Below are positions 15,560-24,097 of a stretch of DNA of 38,502 bases, piece after piece. Under the pieces are notes generated by a model, which did not search any database, was not told the DNA's origin, and was given only the letters and a program-made list of their open reading frames with translations. A program made the position numbers and the translations under genes. How positions within the stretch are numbered: position 1 is the first letter of the stretch; the number at the start of each line of letters is the position of its first letter. The stretch comes from Chitinophagaceae bacterium (lineage in GTDB: Bacteria; Bacteroidota; Bacteroidia; Chitinophagales; Chitinophagaceae), in assembly GCA_947374225.1 (NCBI GenBank), contig CANCAY010000017.1:1-38502 (forward strand), given 5' to 3'.

Positions 15560-15581
15560 TAAATAAGTGGATTAGAGAAAA

Positions 15582-15758
15582 ATGACTTTAATTAGTAAAA
15601 AACTGGTGGTTAAAGTAGCTTTTGAACCAATGCTCCCCCGAGCATCAGTTCAAAGCTTGCTTAAAACTGTACAAATACAGAATGCTACAAAATTAGCATT
15701 TGAAATATTAGAGAGAATAGACCTTAAGGTCAAATTTTTCAAGATATGGCTAATCTAG
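15582..15758 (+). CDS. Possible small ORF, 58 residues, unknown
   Basis: The gap between the SYLF gene and the response regulator holds one plus-strand ORF reading MTLISKKLVVKVAFEPMLPR onward and ending FFKIWLI. It has 58 codons before TAG and a plausible helix (TKLAFEILERIDLKVKFF). Against it: no family is recognised, it stands alone between two minus-strand genes, ORFs of this length arise by chance in AT-rich DNA, and its centre overlaps a strong hairpin. I list it because it spans most of an otherwise empty 250-bp gap. Confidence 0.22.
   Translation: MTLISKKLVVKVAFEPMLPRASVQSLLKTVQIQNATKLAFEILERIDLKVKFFKIWLI
15617..15657. repeat. Strong imperfect hairpin between SYLF gene and response regulator
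   Basis: Inner stem ATGCTC/GAGCAT with a CCCC loop (GGGG on the other strand), a 2x2 internal loop, then GAAC/GTTC, TTT/AAA (one bulged T) and AGC/GCT. It lies 124 bp after the response regulator stop on the minus strand. It could be a terminator without a T-run, a binding site, or part of a small RNA. Confidence 0.5.
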
Positions 15759-15780
15759 CAAAGTTGTAACTAACCTAGCG

Positions 15781-16374
15781 CTAGATATCTGTATTATTGG
15801 AAGCCCATTTTAAAAGGCTATTTTTTTCGTTTGTCAAATTTAATTTTTCTATAATATTATGTCTATGGTTCTTTACTGTGCTTTCAGATACAAATAATAT
15901 TGCCGCAATTTCTTTAGTTGACTTTTGTTTCGTGATTAACTTAATAACCTTATACTCGGCCATTGTCAACTTGTCAATGTATTCATTACTTTTTAGCTTG
16001 CTTTGAATATAATTAAAAGCCATTTGTATAGTAACCTTTACTTGCTCTTCTTTCCAAGGTTTCACTATATAATTTAAGGGATCCGTCTCTTGTGCCTCTG
16101 CTATGATTGACGATTTAGTAATGGCAGTAATAAATATAAACTCAATTTTAGGATACGTTTTACTAATTTCTTTTGCAAAATCTATACCTGTATTTTCTTG
16201 TTTCAAATTAATATCACATAGAACCAATTGTGGGTTAAATTCCATTATTGCTTTTAATCCTTTTGCATAACTATCTGAAATTTTTGTGAGGTATCCTTCA
16301 GCTGTTAAAAACTCACTAAGGTCTAATGCTTGTAGCATTTCATCTTCTAATATAAGAACTCTTTTTTCTTGCAT
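15781..16374 (-). CDS. LuxR/NarL-type response regulator
   Basis: A 197-residue two-domain response regulator. The receiver domain (1-120) has the acidic pair E11/D12-type patch (ILEDEM), phosphoacceptor D54 (VLCDINL), T83 (FITAI) and K105 (IVKPWK). The C-terminal HTH (about 136-190) is of LuxR/FixJ type: TMAEYKVIKLITKQKSTKEI then ESTVKNHRHNIIEKL. It starts 4 bp after the histidine kinase gene, so the two are a cognate pair in one operon. The regulated genes cannot be identified; the operator-like dyads elsewhere in the window are possible targets but nothing ties them to this protein. The stop lies inside the palindrome CTAGCGCTAG. Confidence 0.92.
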   Translation of the reverse strand: MQEKRVLILEDEMLQALDLSEFLTAEGYLTKISDSYAKGLKAIMEFNPQLVLCDINLKQENTGIDFAKEISKTYPKIEFIFITAITKSSIIAEAQETDPLNYIVKPWKEEQVKVTIQMAFNYIQSKLKSNEYIDKLTMAEYKVIKLITKQKSTKEIAAILFVSESTVKNHRHNIIEKLNLTNEKNSLLKWASNNTDI

Positions 16375-16378
16375 AAAA

Positions 16379-18352
16379 TTATATACTAAAAAGTAGTGTA
16401 TGTGTTACGCCTACTTTGTTTAAAATGGTATAGTCTGCCTCTAACTGTAAGCACATAGTTTGAATCAATTTTAATCCTAGGCTTTTTTCGTTTACATTAT
16501 TAATATCGAATCCTGGCCCGTTGTCACTAATAATTAATCTATACTGTGTTTCAGTTTTGTCTAAACTAATGTGTAACTGAACATTGTCACTGTCAGCAAT
16601 TGCATATTTATATACATTAGAAACAGTTTCATTAATAATAAGTCCTAATAATATTACTTTTTCTAAAGAAATTTCGGCAGGTATAATGTCATATTTAATT
16701 GAAAGCTTATGATGTTCTCTTTCATAGCTCAATTGAATATGTTCAATTAATGTTTTGGTATATTGTTCAAAATTAATAGACTCAATATTATCGTCTGCAT
16801 ATAAGCTTTCATGTACTATAGCCATTGCATTAATTCTGTTTTGCATAGAAACAAAAAACTCAGCGCTCAGAGGATCATTAATTCTTCTTCTTTGAATATT
16901 TAATAAACTATAAATATTCTGTAAATTATTTTTAACTCTATGGTGTAGCTCTTTTACTAATTGCTCATTGTGTTTGCTTTTCTCAAAATTTAATTTTGCA
17001 TATTTTTCTAGTAAAATATTTTTAGCTTCAATTTCCTTTTTACTTTTAGCCTTTTGCTTATAAATAATTAAAACAAAAAATATGAAAGCGAGTAAAACTA
17101 ATAAAACTATAAATGAAATATTAAGCCTGTTTTTTTGAATGTCAACAAAGCCAATTGTTTGATTAAGCTCGTTTTTTGTAACTACTAATTCCTTTCTCCT
17201 GTTTGCAATTTCCATTTTTCCTAAAAGAAGCACAGATTGATTTTTTAAAATTTCATTCAGCATTTTTTCTTTAAGTACATTATAAGAACGCAAATACTTT
17301 AATGAGGAATCATATTGATGTGTTGTTTGAAAGTAATCCGATTTTATTTTATAGTAAGACAACTCTGCTTTATGAATTGTAGCATTCGTTAAATAATAAG
17401 CAACACTGTCAAGTAATATTTTCGATTGACTCACTTCTCCCAAATGAATTTGACAATTACTCAATGACAGTAGTGCACCAATCCTATAACCATCGTTGCT
17501 GTTTATTAAATTGAATTTTATATAAGGAATGGCATCTTTATACAGCCCTTTCTCTATGAAACAATTACCCAAAAGGCCGGAAAATAAGCCTCTCCAATAT
17601 ATTATATGTGCTTCTACTTTTCCTTTGTCTAATTTAGTTTTTTGCAAATAAATGTCCGCTTCTTTTCTTCCGATCTTATAATATTTTTCGGCACTGTCTA
17701 TCATTTGAGCATCAAAAAACAAATCTCCTAATCTTACAAAATATAACATCCTTTCTTTTGTCGCAATAGGTGCTTGAGGCTCAAATAATTTAAAATCTTC
17801 AATAGCTTCTAGGTATAATCCACAAGAATAATATATCTCCCAATATGTTTTTATATACCCTCTTTCAATTCTTTCATTTCGAATTTCAATGACTTTTTTA
17901 ATATTATTAACTGACCTATACTCCTCCTCCAACTTTATAAGAATGTTGCCTAATGCTTTTTTATCGAATTTGTACTTATTCGCATATAGGTATTCTAACA
18001 CTGGAATTCCCTCAATAAATTTGGATTGTGTATGTAACACTGAGGATAAAGGGTAGGCAATTTTAAACTGCAATGCAGTGTCCTTGTCATTAATCGCTTT
18101 TACATATCGTTGTTGAAACAAAGTTTGCCACTTGTGAGCTGGCAAATAATCATACATGATTCCATGATGATTGATATTCAAATCATTCCACTGACCTATT
18201 AAAAAATTGGTACTCTTTTCGGAGAGATCTGAATCAATGCCTTCTAAATGAAATGCTTTTAACTGCGATTGTATATTTACGTTTTGCGAATTAGCATTAC
18301 ATAAAAAAAACAATAGTATAAATATTGAAATTAGGGGGGTCTTAAAATTCAT
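16379..18352 (-). CDS. TPR-containing sensor histidine kinase (HisKA_2 type)
   Basis: A 657-residue membrane kinase. Sec signal at 1-22 (ending NANSQ), an extracytoplasmic helical-repeat region of TPR type (about 100-380, with repeats such as DSAEKYYKIGRKEADIYLQ), a coiled segment, one membrane helix (411-431), then the kinase core. The H-box KELHHRVKNNLQNI (468-480) with phospho-His H471 is of the HisKA_2/HWE-like type; the N-box is INETVSNVYKYAI and the G-box ISDNGPGFD and SLGLKLIQTM. This is the common Bacteroidota layout in which periplasmic TPRs sense a ligand or protein and signal to a LytTR or LuxR regulator. The partner regulator follows by 4 bp. Signal unknown. Confidence 0.92.
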   Translation of the reverse strand: MNFKTPLISIFILLFFLCNANSQNVNIQSQLKAFHLEGIDSDLSEKSTNFLIGQWNDLNINHHGIMYDYLPAHKWQTLFQQRYVKAINDKDTALQFKIAYPLSSVLHTQSKFIEGIPVLEYLYANKYKFDKKALGNILIKLEEEYRSVNNIKKVIEIRNERIERGYIKTYWEIYYSCGLYLEAIEDFKLFEPQAPIATKERMLYFVRLGDLFFDAQMIDSAEKYYKIGRKEADIYLQKTKLDKGKVEAHIIYWRGLFSGLLGNCFIEKGLYKDAIPYIKFNLINSNDGYRIGALLSLSNCQIHLGEVSQSKILLDSVAYYLTNATIHKAELSYYKIKSDYFQTTHQYDSSLKYLRSYNVLKEKMLNEILKNQSVLLLGKMEIANRRKELVVTKNELNQTIGFVDIQKNRLNISFIVLLVLLAFIFFVLIIYKQKAKSKKEIEAKNILLEKYAKLNFEKSKHNEQLVKELHHRVKNNLQNIYSLLNIQRRRINDPLSAEFFVSMQNRINAMAIVHESLYADDNIESINFEQYTKTLIEHIQLSYEREHHKLSIKYDIIPAEISLEKVILLGLIINETVSNVYKYAIADSDNVQLHISLDKTETQYRLIISDNGPGFDINNVNEKSLGLKLIQTMCLQLEADYTILNKVGVTHTLLFSI

Positions 18353-18407
18353 AGCTATTCTTAAAAATAGCGTATTTCTAGAAATAAACTTGCTTTATTA
18401 AGCTAGA

Positions 18408-19079
18408 TTAATTCACCAATTCAGAATGTGAAAGGTAATTACTATTGGGAGCATAAACGAATAAACAAGAAGCACCTTCAATCGCTTTTATAATGGCTTT
18501 TATCTGATTATTAGGTACCGCAGGACAGCCTTGGCTTCGGCCAATATATCCCTGTCTTTGTATAAAATCCTGGCTTACATAGTCTGCACCATGCATTACA
18601 ATGGCTCTCTGATTTGCTTTATCATTTATCCCTTGTTCAACACCATTTAAAGAAAGAGAAGTGCCGTGCTTCCCATTATAAGGTTGCCCTGTAACATAAA
18701 AACCTAAGCTACTTTGATAAGAGGACGACTTGTTGGAGAATTGCTTTGCAAATAAGGTTCCTGAATTACGTCCATGTGCTACCAAAGTTTTTAAAACCAC
18801 TTTCTGCAATTCCATGTCAATAACATATAAACGCTCCATATTGCTTGGTTTACTAAAATCTGCAATAGTTAAGTATTTCAAATTAGTCAACTTACCAAGC
18901 ATCTTTAATTTTTCATAGCCAATAATTGCCAAACGAATAGCTTGATTATTGATATCCATTTTATCTGACAAGTACGCGATCTTCGCATCCACTCCGACTA
19001 TTGGGGGAGCAATTGCATTTTTACTGTACGACTGTACCGTACCGATTGTCAAGAATAAAATTAAAAGTAGTTGTTTCAT
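18408..19079 (-). CDS. YkuD_2-type murein L,D-transpeptidase catalytic-domain protein
   Basis: A 223-residue exported protein (signal 1-20) of the YkuD_2 (PF13645) group. Blocks: NMERLYVIDMELQKVVLKTL (79-98), VAHGRNSG (99-106), SSLGFYVTGQPYNGKHGTSL (about 123-142), AIVMHGADYVS (about 158-168) and the active-site GRSQGCPAVP with C185. The family has the L,D-transpeptidase fold and is found in envelope biogenesis; whether it makes 3-3 crosslinks, anchors proteins or cleaves them is not established for most members. The next gene in the same direction upstream is another L,D-transpeptidase, 150 bp away, so they may act together on peptidoglycan. Confidence 0.88.
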   Translation of the reverse strand: MKQLLLILFLTIGTVQSYSKNAIAPPIVGVDAKIAYLSDKMDINNQAIRLAIIGYEKLKMLGKLTNLKYLTIADFSKPSNMERLYVIDMELQKVVLKTLVAHGRNSGTLFAKQFSNKSSSYQSSLGFYVTGQPYNGKHGTSLSLNGVEQGINDKANQRAIVMHGADYVSQDFIQRQGYIGRSQGCPAVPNNQIKAIIKAIEGASCLFVYAPNSNYLSHSELVN

Positions 19080-19229
19080 TATTGTTTAAGCAAGCTGCAA
19101 AGTTAAGCTACAATGGGCAGTATGCCAAGCAATAATAGTAATTACACTATGAATAGCTATCTAAATAGCTGAGCATCAGTTAAAATAATTTTAAAAAAAA
19201 TATATAACTAATTGAAAAATTAAACGCTT

Positions 19230-20483
19230 TTACCTGTTATATATATTTTTATAAAATTGTATATAACCTTTTTCATCAAAATCTATAAGGCTATACCAAA
19301 CAATCATTATTGCATTGTTGGTAACTGGGATAGGTATAGGTTTTGGGCTATTATAGCATTTTTGTAAATCAATACTATCTAAAGCAATGGGATTGTTTTT
19401 AAACAACCATTTTCCCATTTCAATTGGCTTTTCCATTCTCATACAACCATGACTATAAAATCGGTTCGGCATTCCAAACAAACCTTTCTCTGGTGTGTCA
19501 TGTAAGTATATCCCAAATGGACTATCAAATTCTACTTTAATTACACCCAATGAATTATCGCAACCAGTACTTTGTCTTATTGTAAACGGAAAATTATCAA
19601 GATCGTAATTTTGCCAATTAATATTATTAGGATTGACTACTTTGTAATTTTGATTTAACACTTGTAAATGGTTTCTATCAATATAGTCATGGTCTTTTTT
19701 TAATTTAGGTAGCATTTCCTTGGTAGCTATACTTTTAGGAACCACCCAGTATGGGTTTACCGTAACCTGGAAAATTGGACTCAATAAGGTATTGGTTGGT
19801 GTACTTTTCTTTCCAACAATTACTTTCATGAATAATGCAACCTTATTCCCTTGGTAGGCTCTTAACTGCGCTGAAGGAATATTAACTAATACAATATTTT
19901 GACTTTGCTTTATTGCATGCAGCCACCTATATTCGTTGGCAGCTTTGATTAATAATTTTACCTTCTCCTGCTTTAGCGGAAGGGAGTCCTGGTAAGCCTC
20001 TAAGGTTTTTAAAATTGTTCCTACTTCTAATGACTGCTTATTTAAATCACTTACTAATTGCGTAAGTGACTTATGCTGCATGTACTCATTTAAAAGGGCG
20101 GGAATATTAAAAGCTGTTAATTTTAAATTGGCCCCTTTGTATTGGAGTTCTGGCCCTTGATTGCCATATGCTAATTCTTTAAAGAAATGAATTCCGATGG
20201 TATTTATGATAGAATCTACTTTGACAGAATCAGACTTATTAATCTGTGGTACATTTTTACTTAATACCCCTTCTAAATAGTCCAGCTTGTAGTCGCTTTT
20301 ATTTAAAGCCCATTTTGAAGACAGTTGAATTAAACTATCTAATTCTTTAATTTTTTGAGGATTTGATAACCAGACTAGATTTTTGTTAGTAATTGTAGTT
20401 TGCGCATAGCCATTTGTTTGGCTAAAAAGCAAAATTGCAATTATTAATTTAATAACATTTTGATTTAGTCTATTCATAATCAT
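19230..20483 (-). CDS. L,D-transpeptidase (YcbB-like), short form
   Basis: A 417-residue exported L,D-transpeptidase. Signal 1-28 (ending GYAQ); the ATG two codons later is an equally good start. An N-terminal helical region (30-180) leads into the YkuD catalytic domain: VLVNIPSAQLRAYQGNKV (about 203-220), NPYWVVPKSIATKEMLP (about 248-264), FDSPFGIYLHDTPEKGLF (about 316-333) and the active-site FYSHGCMRME with C347. YcbB/LdtD enzymes make 3-3 (mDAP-mDAP) crosslinks and are usually 530-600 residues with a peptidoglycan-binding domain; that domain is not evident here, so this is a shortened form. It diverges from the phosphodiesterase gene with a 45-bp gap. Confidence 0.9.
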   Translation of the reverse strand: MIMNRLNQNVIKLIIAILLFSQTNGYAQTTITNKNLVWLSNPQKIKELDSLIQLSSKWALNKSDYKLDYLEGVLSKNVPQINKSDSVKVDSIINTIGIHFFKELAYGNQGPELQYKGANLKLTAFNIPALLNEYMQHKSLTQLVSDLNKQSLEVGTILKTLEAYQDSLPLKQEKVKLLIKAANEYRWLHAIKQSQNIVLVNIPSAQLRAYQGNKVALFMKVIVGKKSTPTNTLLSPIFQVTVNPYWVVPKSIATKEMLPKLKKDHDYIDRNHLQVLNQNYKVVNPNNINWQNYDLDNFPFTIRQSTGCDNSLGVIKVEFDSPFGIYLHDTPEKGLFGMPNRFYSHGCMRMEKPIEMGKWLFKNNPIALDSIDLQKCYNSPKPIPIPVTNNAIMIVWYSLIDFDEKGYIQFYKNIYNR

Positions 20484-20528
20484 ATAGTAAAGATAATTCG
20501 TTTAATTTTACGATGCATAATTAAACAT

Positions 20529-21491
20529 ATGAAACTGACTCAAATTTTACTCGCATTTCTCGCTTTAAGCTTTAACAGTATTAAGGCCCAGTCTATCAAG
20601 AACACAAATAGCTTTACAGTAATTCCCTTAGGAGTGAAGGGCGGACTAGATGAGTCGAATTTGTCTTCATACCTTGTTGCCGCGAAAGGTTCAGAACAAT
20701 ATATCTGCTTGGACGCTGGCACTATTAATACGGGTTTACAAAAAGCGGTACAAAAAAAATTATTAATAGCGTCCAGTGCCGAGACTGCTCAAAAAAAATA
20801 CATTAATTCTTATTTTATCTCTCATGGACATTTAGATCACACCGCAGGCTTGATTTTAAATTCTCCAAATGATGCATCAAAAAATATCTATGCATTACCT
20901 TCTGTTATTGACGTTTTAAAATCTAGTTATTTTACCTGGAAGAGTTGGGCAAATTTTGCCAATGAAGGCGATAATCCAATTTTAAAAAAATACAGCTATA
21001 ATTATTTAGTGCCAGGCGTTGAGGTTTCTATTCCTGCATCAAACTTAAAAGTGACCCCTTTTGTATTAAGTCATGTGAACCCATATGAAAGCACCGCTTT
21101 CTTGGTGGGCAATGACAACAGTTATTTATTATACCTAGGTGATACGGGGGCAGACACTGTTGAAAAGTCAAATAAATTAAACTTGCTTTGGACAGCTGTT
21201 GCAGACAAAATTATAAACGAGCAACTTAAAGCCATTTTTATTGAAGTCTCTTTTGATAATAGTATGCCCGACAAGTCCCTGTTTGGACACCTAAATCCTA
21301 AACTGTTAATGCAAGAACTAGAGAAATTAAATACATTAAGTGCGGGAAAATTAAAGTCTGTAAACATTGTAATTACCCATATGAAACCTTGTGAAACCTG
21401 TGAACCAGTAATTATGGATCAAATTAAAGCTGCAAACAAATTAGGCCTTACAATAGTTTATCCAAAGCAAGGGATTGCTATGTCATTTTAA
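20529..21491 (+). CDS. Exported class II cyclic-nucleotide phosphodiesterase (MBL fold)
   Basis: A 320-residue metallo-beta-lactamase-fold protein with a Sec signal (1-20, ending IKAQ). The metal motif ISHGHLDHTAG (97-107) gives HxHxDH; further ligands are SHVNPYESTAF (about 179-189), YLGDTGAD (about 199-206) and ITHMKP near 285. The layout with 'GGLDESNLSSYL' near the N-terminus and 'ISHGHLDH' is that of class II 3',5'-cyclic-nucleotide phosphodiesterases (CpdP/PDE1 type), which hydrolyse cAMP to AMP. Export suggests it acts on periplasmic or external cyclic nucleotides, as in Vibrio CpdP. It is divergent from the L,D-transpeptidase and precedes the TIM-barrel gene by 83 bp. Confidence 0.88.
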   Translation: MKLTQILLAFLALSFNSIKAQSIKNTNSFTVIPLGVKGGLDESNLSSYLVAAKGSEQYICLDAGTINTGLQKAVQKKLLIASSAETAQKKYINSYFISHGHLDHTAGLILNSPNDASKNIYALPSVIDVLKSSYFTWKSWANFANEGDNPILKKYSYNYLVPGVEVSIPASNLKVTPFVLSHVNPYESTAFLVGNDNSYLLYLGDTGADTVEKSNKLNLLWTAVADKIINEQLKAIFIEVSFDNSMPDKSLFGHLNPKLLMQELEKLNTLSAGKLKSVNIVITHMKPCETCEPVIMDQIKAANKLGLTIVYPKQGIAMSF

Positions 21492-21574
21492 ATACCACTC
21501 TTCCATTTTTTTGGAAAAACTAGCCCTTTATTGTTTAAATTGAACTAACGATTTAATCAATAAAACTGCTTGCG

Positions 21575-22588
21575 ATGTCAAATTCAAAAAAAACAAATCA
21601 AGGTACATCTCGTCGTGCCTTTTTATACCAAAGTTCTTTAGCGAGCCTTGGTGTATTATTAACTGGTAAATCTGCAATAGCCTCTTCTGGTTTATTTGGT
21701 TCTCAGTTACCTAATTCAAAAGTAAATGGCGTTCAAATTGGTGTAATTACCTATTCGTTTAGAAGCATGCCGGGTTCTGCTGAGGAGCTTTTAAAGTATT
21801 GTGTAAGTGCTGGTATAAGTGCTATAGAATTAATGGGAGACCCTGCTGAAGCTTATGCAGGAAGCCCTGTTGGATTAATGGCACCAATGAAATTTCCGCC
21901 ACCACCTGATTTTATGAAAATGATGGAAGAAAGAAATTCAAAAGCTAGAGCTTGGAGAGAAACTGCTTCAATGGATAAGTTTATTGAATTAAGAAAGATG
22001 TTTAACGACGCTGGTATCACTATCTATGCTTTTAAACCAGACGCAGCAATGGGCATGAAAAGCACAGACGCGGAAATAGATTATGCAATGCGCGCCGCAA
22101 AAGCATTGGGTGCAACTTCAGTAAATATTGAGCTTCCAACCAATGCCGAGCATTCTAAAAGATTAGGTGAATTTGGATTAAAACATAAAGTATATGTTGG
22201 TTACCATGCACACACTCAGGCTACAGACACTATTTGGGATACGGCATTGAGTCAGTCTCCGTATAATGCAATCAATTTGGATTGTGGTCACTATATAGCT
22301 GCTGGAGGTGCCAATACTAAAGAAACCCTTTTAGCTTTTATTAATAAAAACCATGGTCGTATTACTAGCATGCATATAAAGGATAGATTAAGTGGCGCTC
22401 ATGGTGGCAAGAATATGCCTTGGGGCCAGGGAGATACTCCTTTAAAAGAAGTGTTGACTTTGTTAAGGGATAAGCAATATAAAATTCCTGCAACCATTGA
22501 ATTAGAATATGATATTCCTACAGATTCTGATGCAGTTAAAGAAACTAAAAAATGCGTTGATTACGCAAAGACTTTATTAACTAAATAA
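21575..22588 (+). CDS. Tat-exported sugar phosphate isomerase/epimerase-like TIM barrel
   Basis: A 337-residue AP-endonuclease-2/xylose-isomerase-like TIM barrel with a Tat signal (TSRRAFLYQS at 11-20, hydrophobic stretch to about 36). Barrel marks are GVQIGVITYSFRSMPGSAEE (48-67), GISAIELMG (about 80-88), ALGATSVNIELPT (about 171-183), VGYHAHTQA (about 206-214), NAINLDCGHYIAAG, ITSMHIKDR and TIELEYDIP. The His, Asp and Glu at strand ends fit a divalent-metal site. Family members isomerise or epimerise sugars or inositols; exported versions with Tat signals are common in Bacteroidota but their substrates are mostly unknown. A strong bidirectional terminator follows the gene. Confidence 0.88.
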   Translation: MSNSKKTNQGTSRRAFLYQSSLASLGVLLTGKSAIASSGLFGSQLPNSKVNGVQIGVITYSFRSMPGSAEELLKYCVSAGISAIELMGDPAEAYAGSPVGLMAPMKFPPPPDFMKMMEERNSKARAWRETASMDKFIELRKMFNDAGITIYAFKPDAAMGMKSTDAEIDYAMRAAKALGATSVNIELPTNAEHSKRLGEFGLKHKVYVGYHAHTQATDTIWDTALSQSPYNAINLDCGHYIAAGGANTKETLLAFINKNHGRITSMHIKDRLSGAHGGKNMPWGQGDTPLKEVLTLLRDKQYKIPATIELEYDIPTDSDAVKETKKCVDYAKTLLTK

Positions 22589-22652
22589 ATATTCATATAG
22601 TACTATTATTATATATTTTTAAAAAATTCGTTACTGGGTGATTTTAAAATCT

Positions 22653-22683
22653 AAGAGTCAAGTATTTTACTTGGCTCTTTTTT
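22653..22683 (+). terminator. Bidirectional terminator between convergent genes
   Basis: AAGAGTCAAGTA (22653-22664), TTT loop, TACTTGGCTCTT (22668-22679) pair over 12 bp with one G-U, followed by T on the plus strand. It overlaps the stop codon of the minus-strand permease gene, which ends at 22667, and serves the plus-strand TIM-barrel gene. Confidence 0.85.
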
Positions 22684-24046
22684 GTAACCATAAGTAAACA
22701 GGAACGCCAGTGGCCATTAGTGACAGCCCCCATATGGCTTCACCTGGCTGATTCACCACCGTACTTATAAAAAGCGCTATACAGAATAGAAAAAATATAG
22801 CCGGCACAAATGGATATCCAATTACTTTATAAGACCTTTCGATTTCGGGATGTTTTATGCGCATTAGAATTACGCCCAAAGCGGTGCTTCCATAAAATAA
22901 GAATGCCGCAAATATGAGCATATCCGTTAACTGATCAAAGCTGCCTGAAAAAACCAATGCTATTGCCCAAAAAGCTTGAATAAATAAAGCGATATCTGGA
23001 GTATTATATTTGGGATGTACGGAAGCTGCTTTGTGAAAAAACATTTTATCTCTCGCCATGGCATACAAAATACGCGCAGACATTAATATAGAACTATTGG
23101 TAGAATTTAAAGTAGTGACCAATATTAAGGAAGCAACTAATACCATACCTAAATGACCACTCATTTGACCCGCCACTTCTACCGCTGCAATTTTATTTGG
23201 AGTTCCATTTAAACCAATGAAATAGTCAATGGGTAAAATATAAACAAAGACCATATTTAAAAAAACATAAGACACAATCACAATTAAAGTGCCTATACCT
23301 AATGCTAATGGTAAATTCTTTTTGGGGTTTTTTACTTCTTCTCCAATATAGGCTATGTTGTTCCAGCCCTCATAGCCCCAAAATGCACCAAGACTAGCAA
23401 TAAATAAAGCTTTCATTAATTCAAAGCCGGTTGGTGTTGCAATGGTTGTGCTTGCTTCTGTTAAATTTTCAATGCTTCCCTTGCTAGAACTCAAACCAAA
23501 AAAAATAAAAATAAAAATGCCGGCTAACATAGCATAGGTTAGTATGCTACTTAATTTTTCTGCAAACTGAACTCCTCTGTAATTTAAAAGTGTTAACAAT
23601 AATATTAAAAACGAAGCTAACAGTTTAATGGATAAATTTTCAAACAAGGCAATCCCTAAAAAAGAATGACTACTACCCCAATTTGGCAAGGGGAATAAAC
23701 TATTAAAAGACTGTGCGAATATATATGCCAGTGCAGAAATTGCAGCTGTCTTTATGACTGCAAAGCTGGACCAGCCATAAATAAAAGCAAAAAACTTTCC
23801 ATATACTTTTTGAAAGTAAAAATATTCACCGCCAGAATTTGGAAACATACTAACCATTTCGGCAGTAGACAATGCACCTGCCAAACTAATTAAACCAGCT
23901 AATACCCAACACAAAATGACAAGCCATGGCGAACCCAACTCCTGTGCCATCGGTGCCATTTTTTTAAAAACACCAGATCCTATGATAACACTGACTACCA
24001 AAAATGTGGCAGACCTTAATCCAATTTTAGGCTTGAGTGTTTCCAT
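22667..24046 (-). CDS. APC-family amino acid permease
   Basis: A 459-residue APC-superfamily transporter with about 12 membrane helices. The first helix carries VSVIIGSGVFKKMAPMAQEL (18-37), the glycine-rich unwound segment that binds the substrate's carboxylate and amino groups. Helix 3 begins PNSGGEYFYFQKVYG (68-82), and helix 6 has LGAFWGYEGWNNIAYIGEEV near 220. These match the SteT/LAT-like amino acid antiporter branch. It is the last gene of an operon with DgcA-like, DgcN-like and D-aminoacylase genes (51 bp after the epimerase), so a D- or L-amino acid or small N-acyl amino acid is a sensible cargo; specificity is not visible. Confidence 0.9.
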   Translation of the reverse strand: METLKPKIGLRSATFLVVSVIIGSGVFKKMAPMAQELGSPWLVILCWVLAGLISLAGALSTAEMVSMFPNSGGEYFYFQKVYGKFFAFIYGWSSFAVIKTAAISALAYIFAQSFNSLFPLPNWGSSHSFLGIALFENLSIKLLASFLILLLTLLNYRGVQFAEKLSSILTYAMLAGIFIFIFFGLSSSKGSIENLTEASTTIATPTGFELMKALFIASLGAFWGYEGWNNIAYIGEEVKNPKKNLPLALGIGTLIVIVSYVFLNMVFVYILPIDYFIGLNGTPNKIAAVEVAGQMSGHLGMVLVASLILVTTLNSTNSSILMSARILYAMARDKMFFHKAASVHPKYNTPDIALFIQAFWAIALVFSGSFDQLTDMLIFAAFLFYGSTALGVILMRIKHPEIERSYKVIGYPFVPAIFFLFCIALFISTVVNQPGEAIWGLSLMATGVPVYLWLQKRAK

Positions 24047-24097
24047 TATTAATTTGTAAGTGTTTTTTAAATTAAATTGTATGAGCTATTTAAACGA

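Noticed and set aside
21503..21518. TTCCA/TGGAA mini-hairpin as terminator after the phosphodiesterase
   Set aside because: Five-bp stem with a T-only loop is too weak, and the next gene may be co-transcribed.
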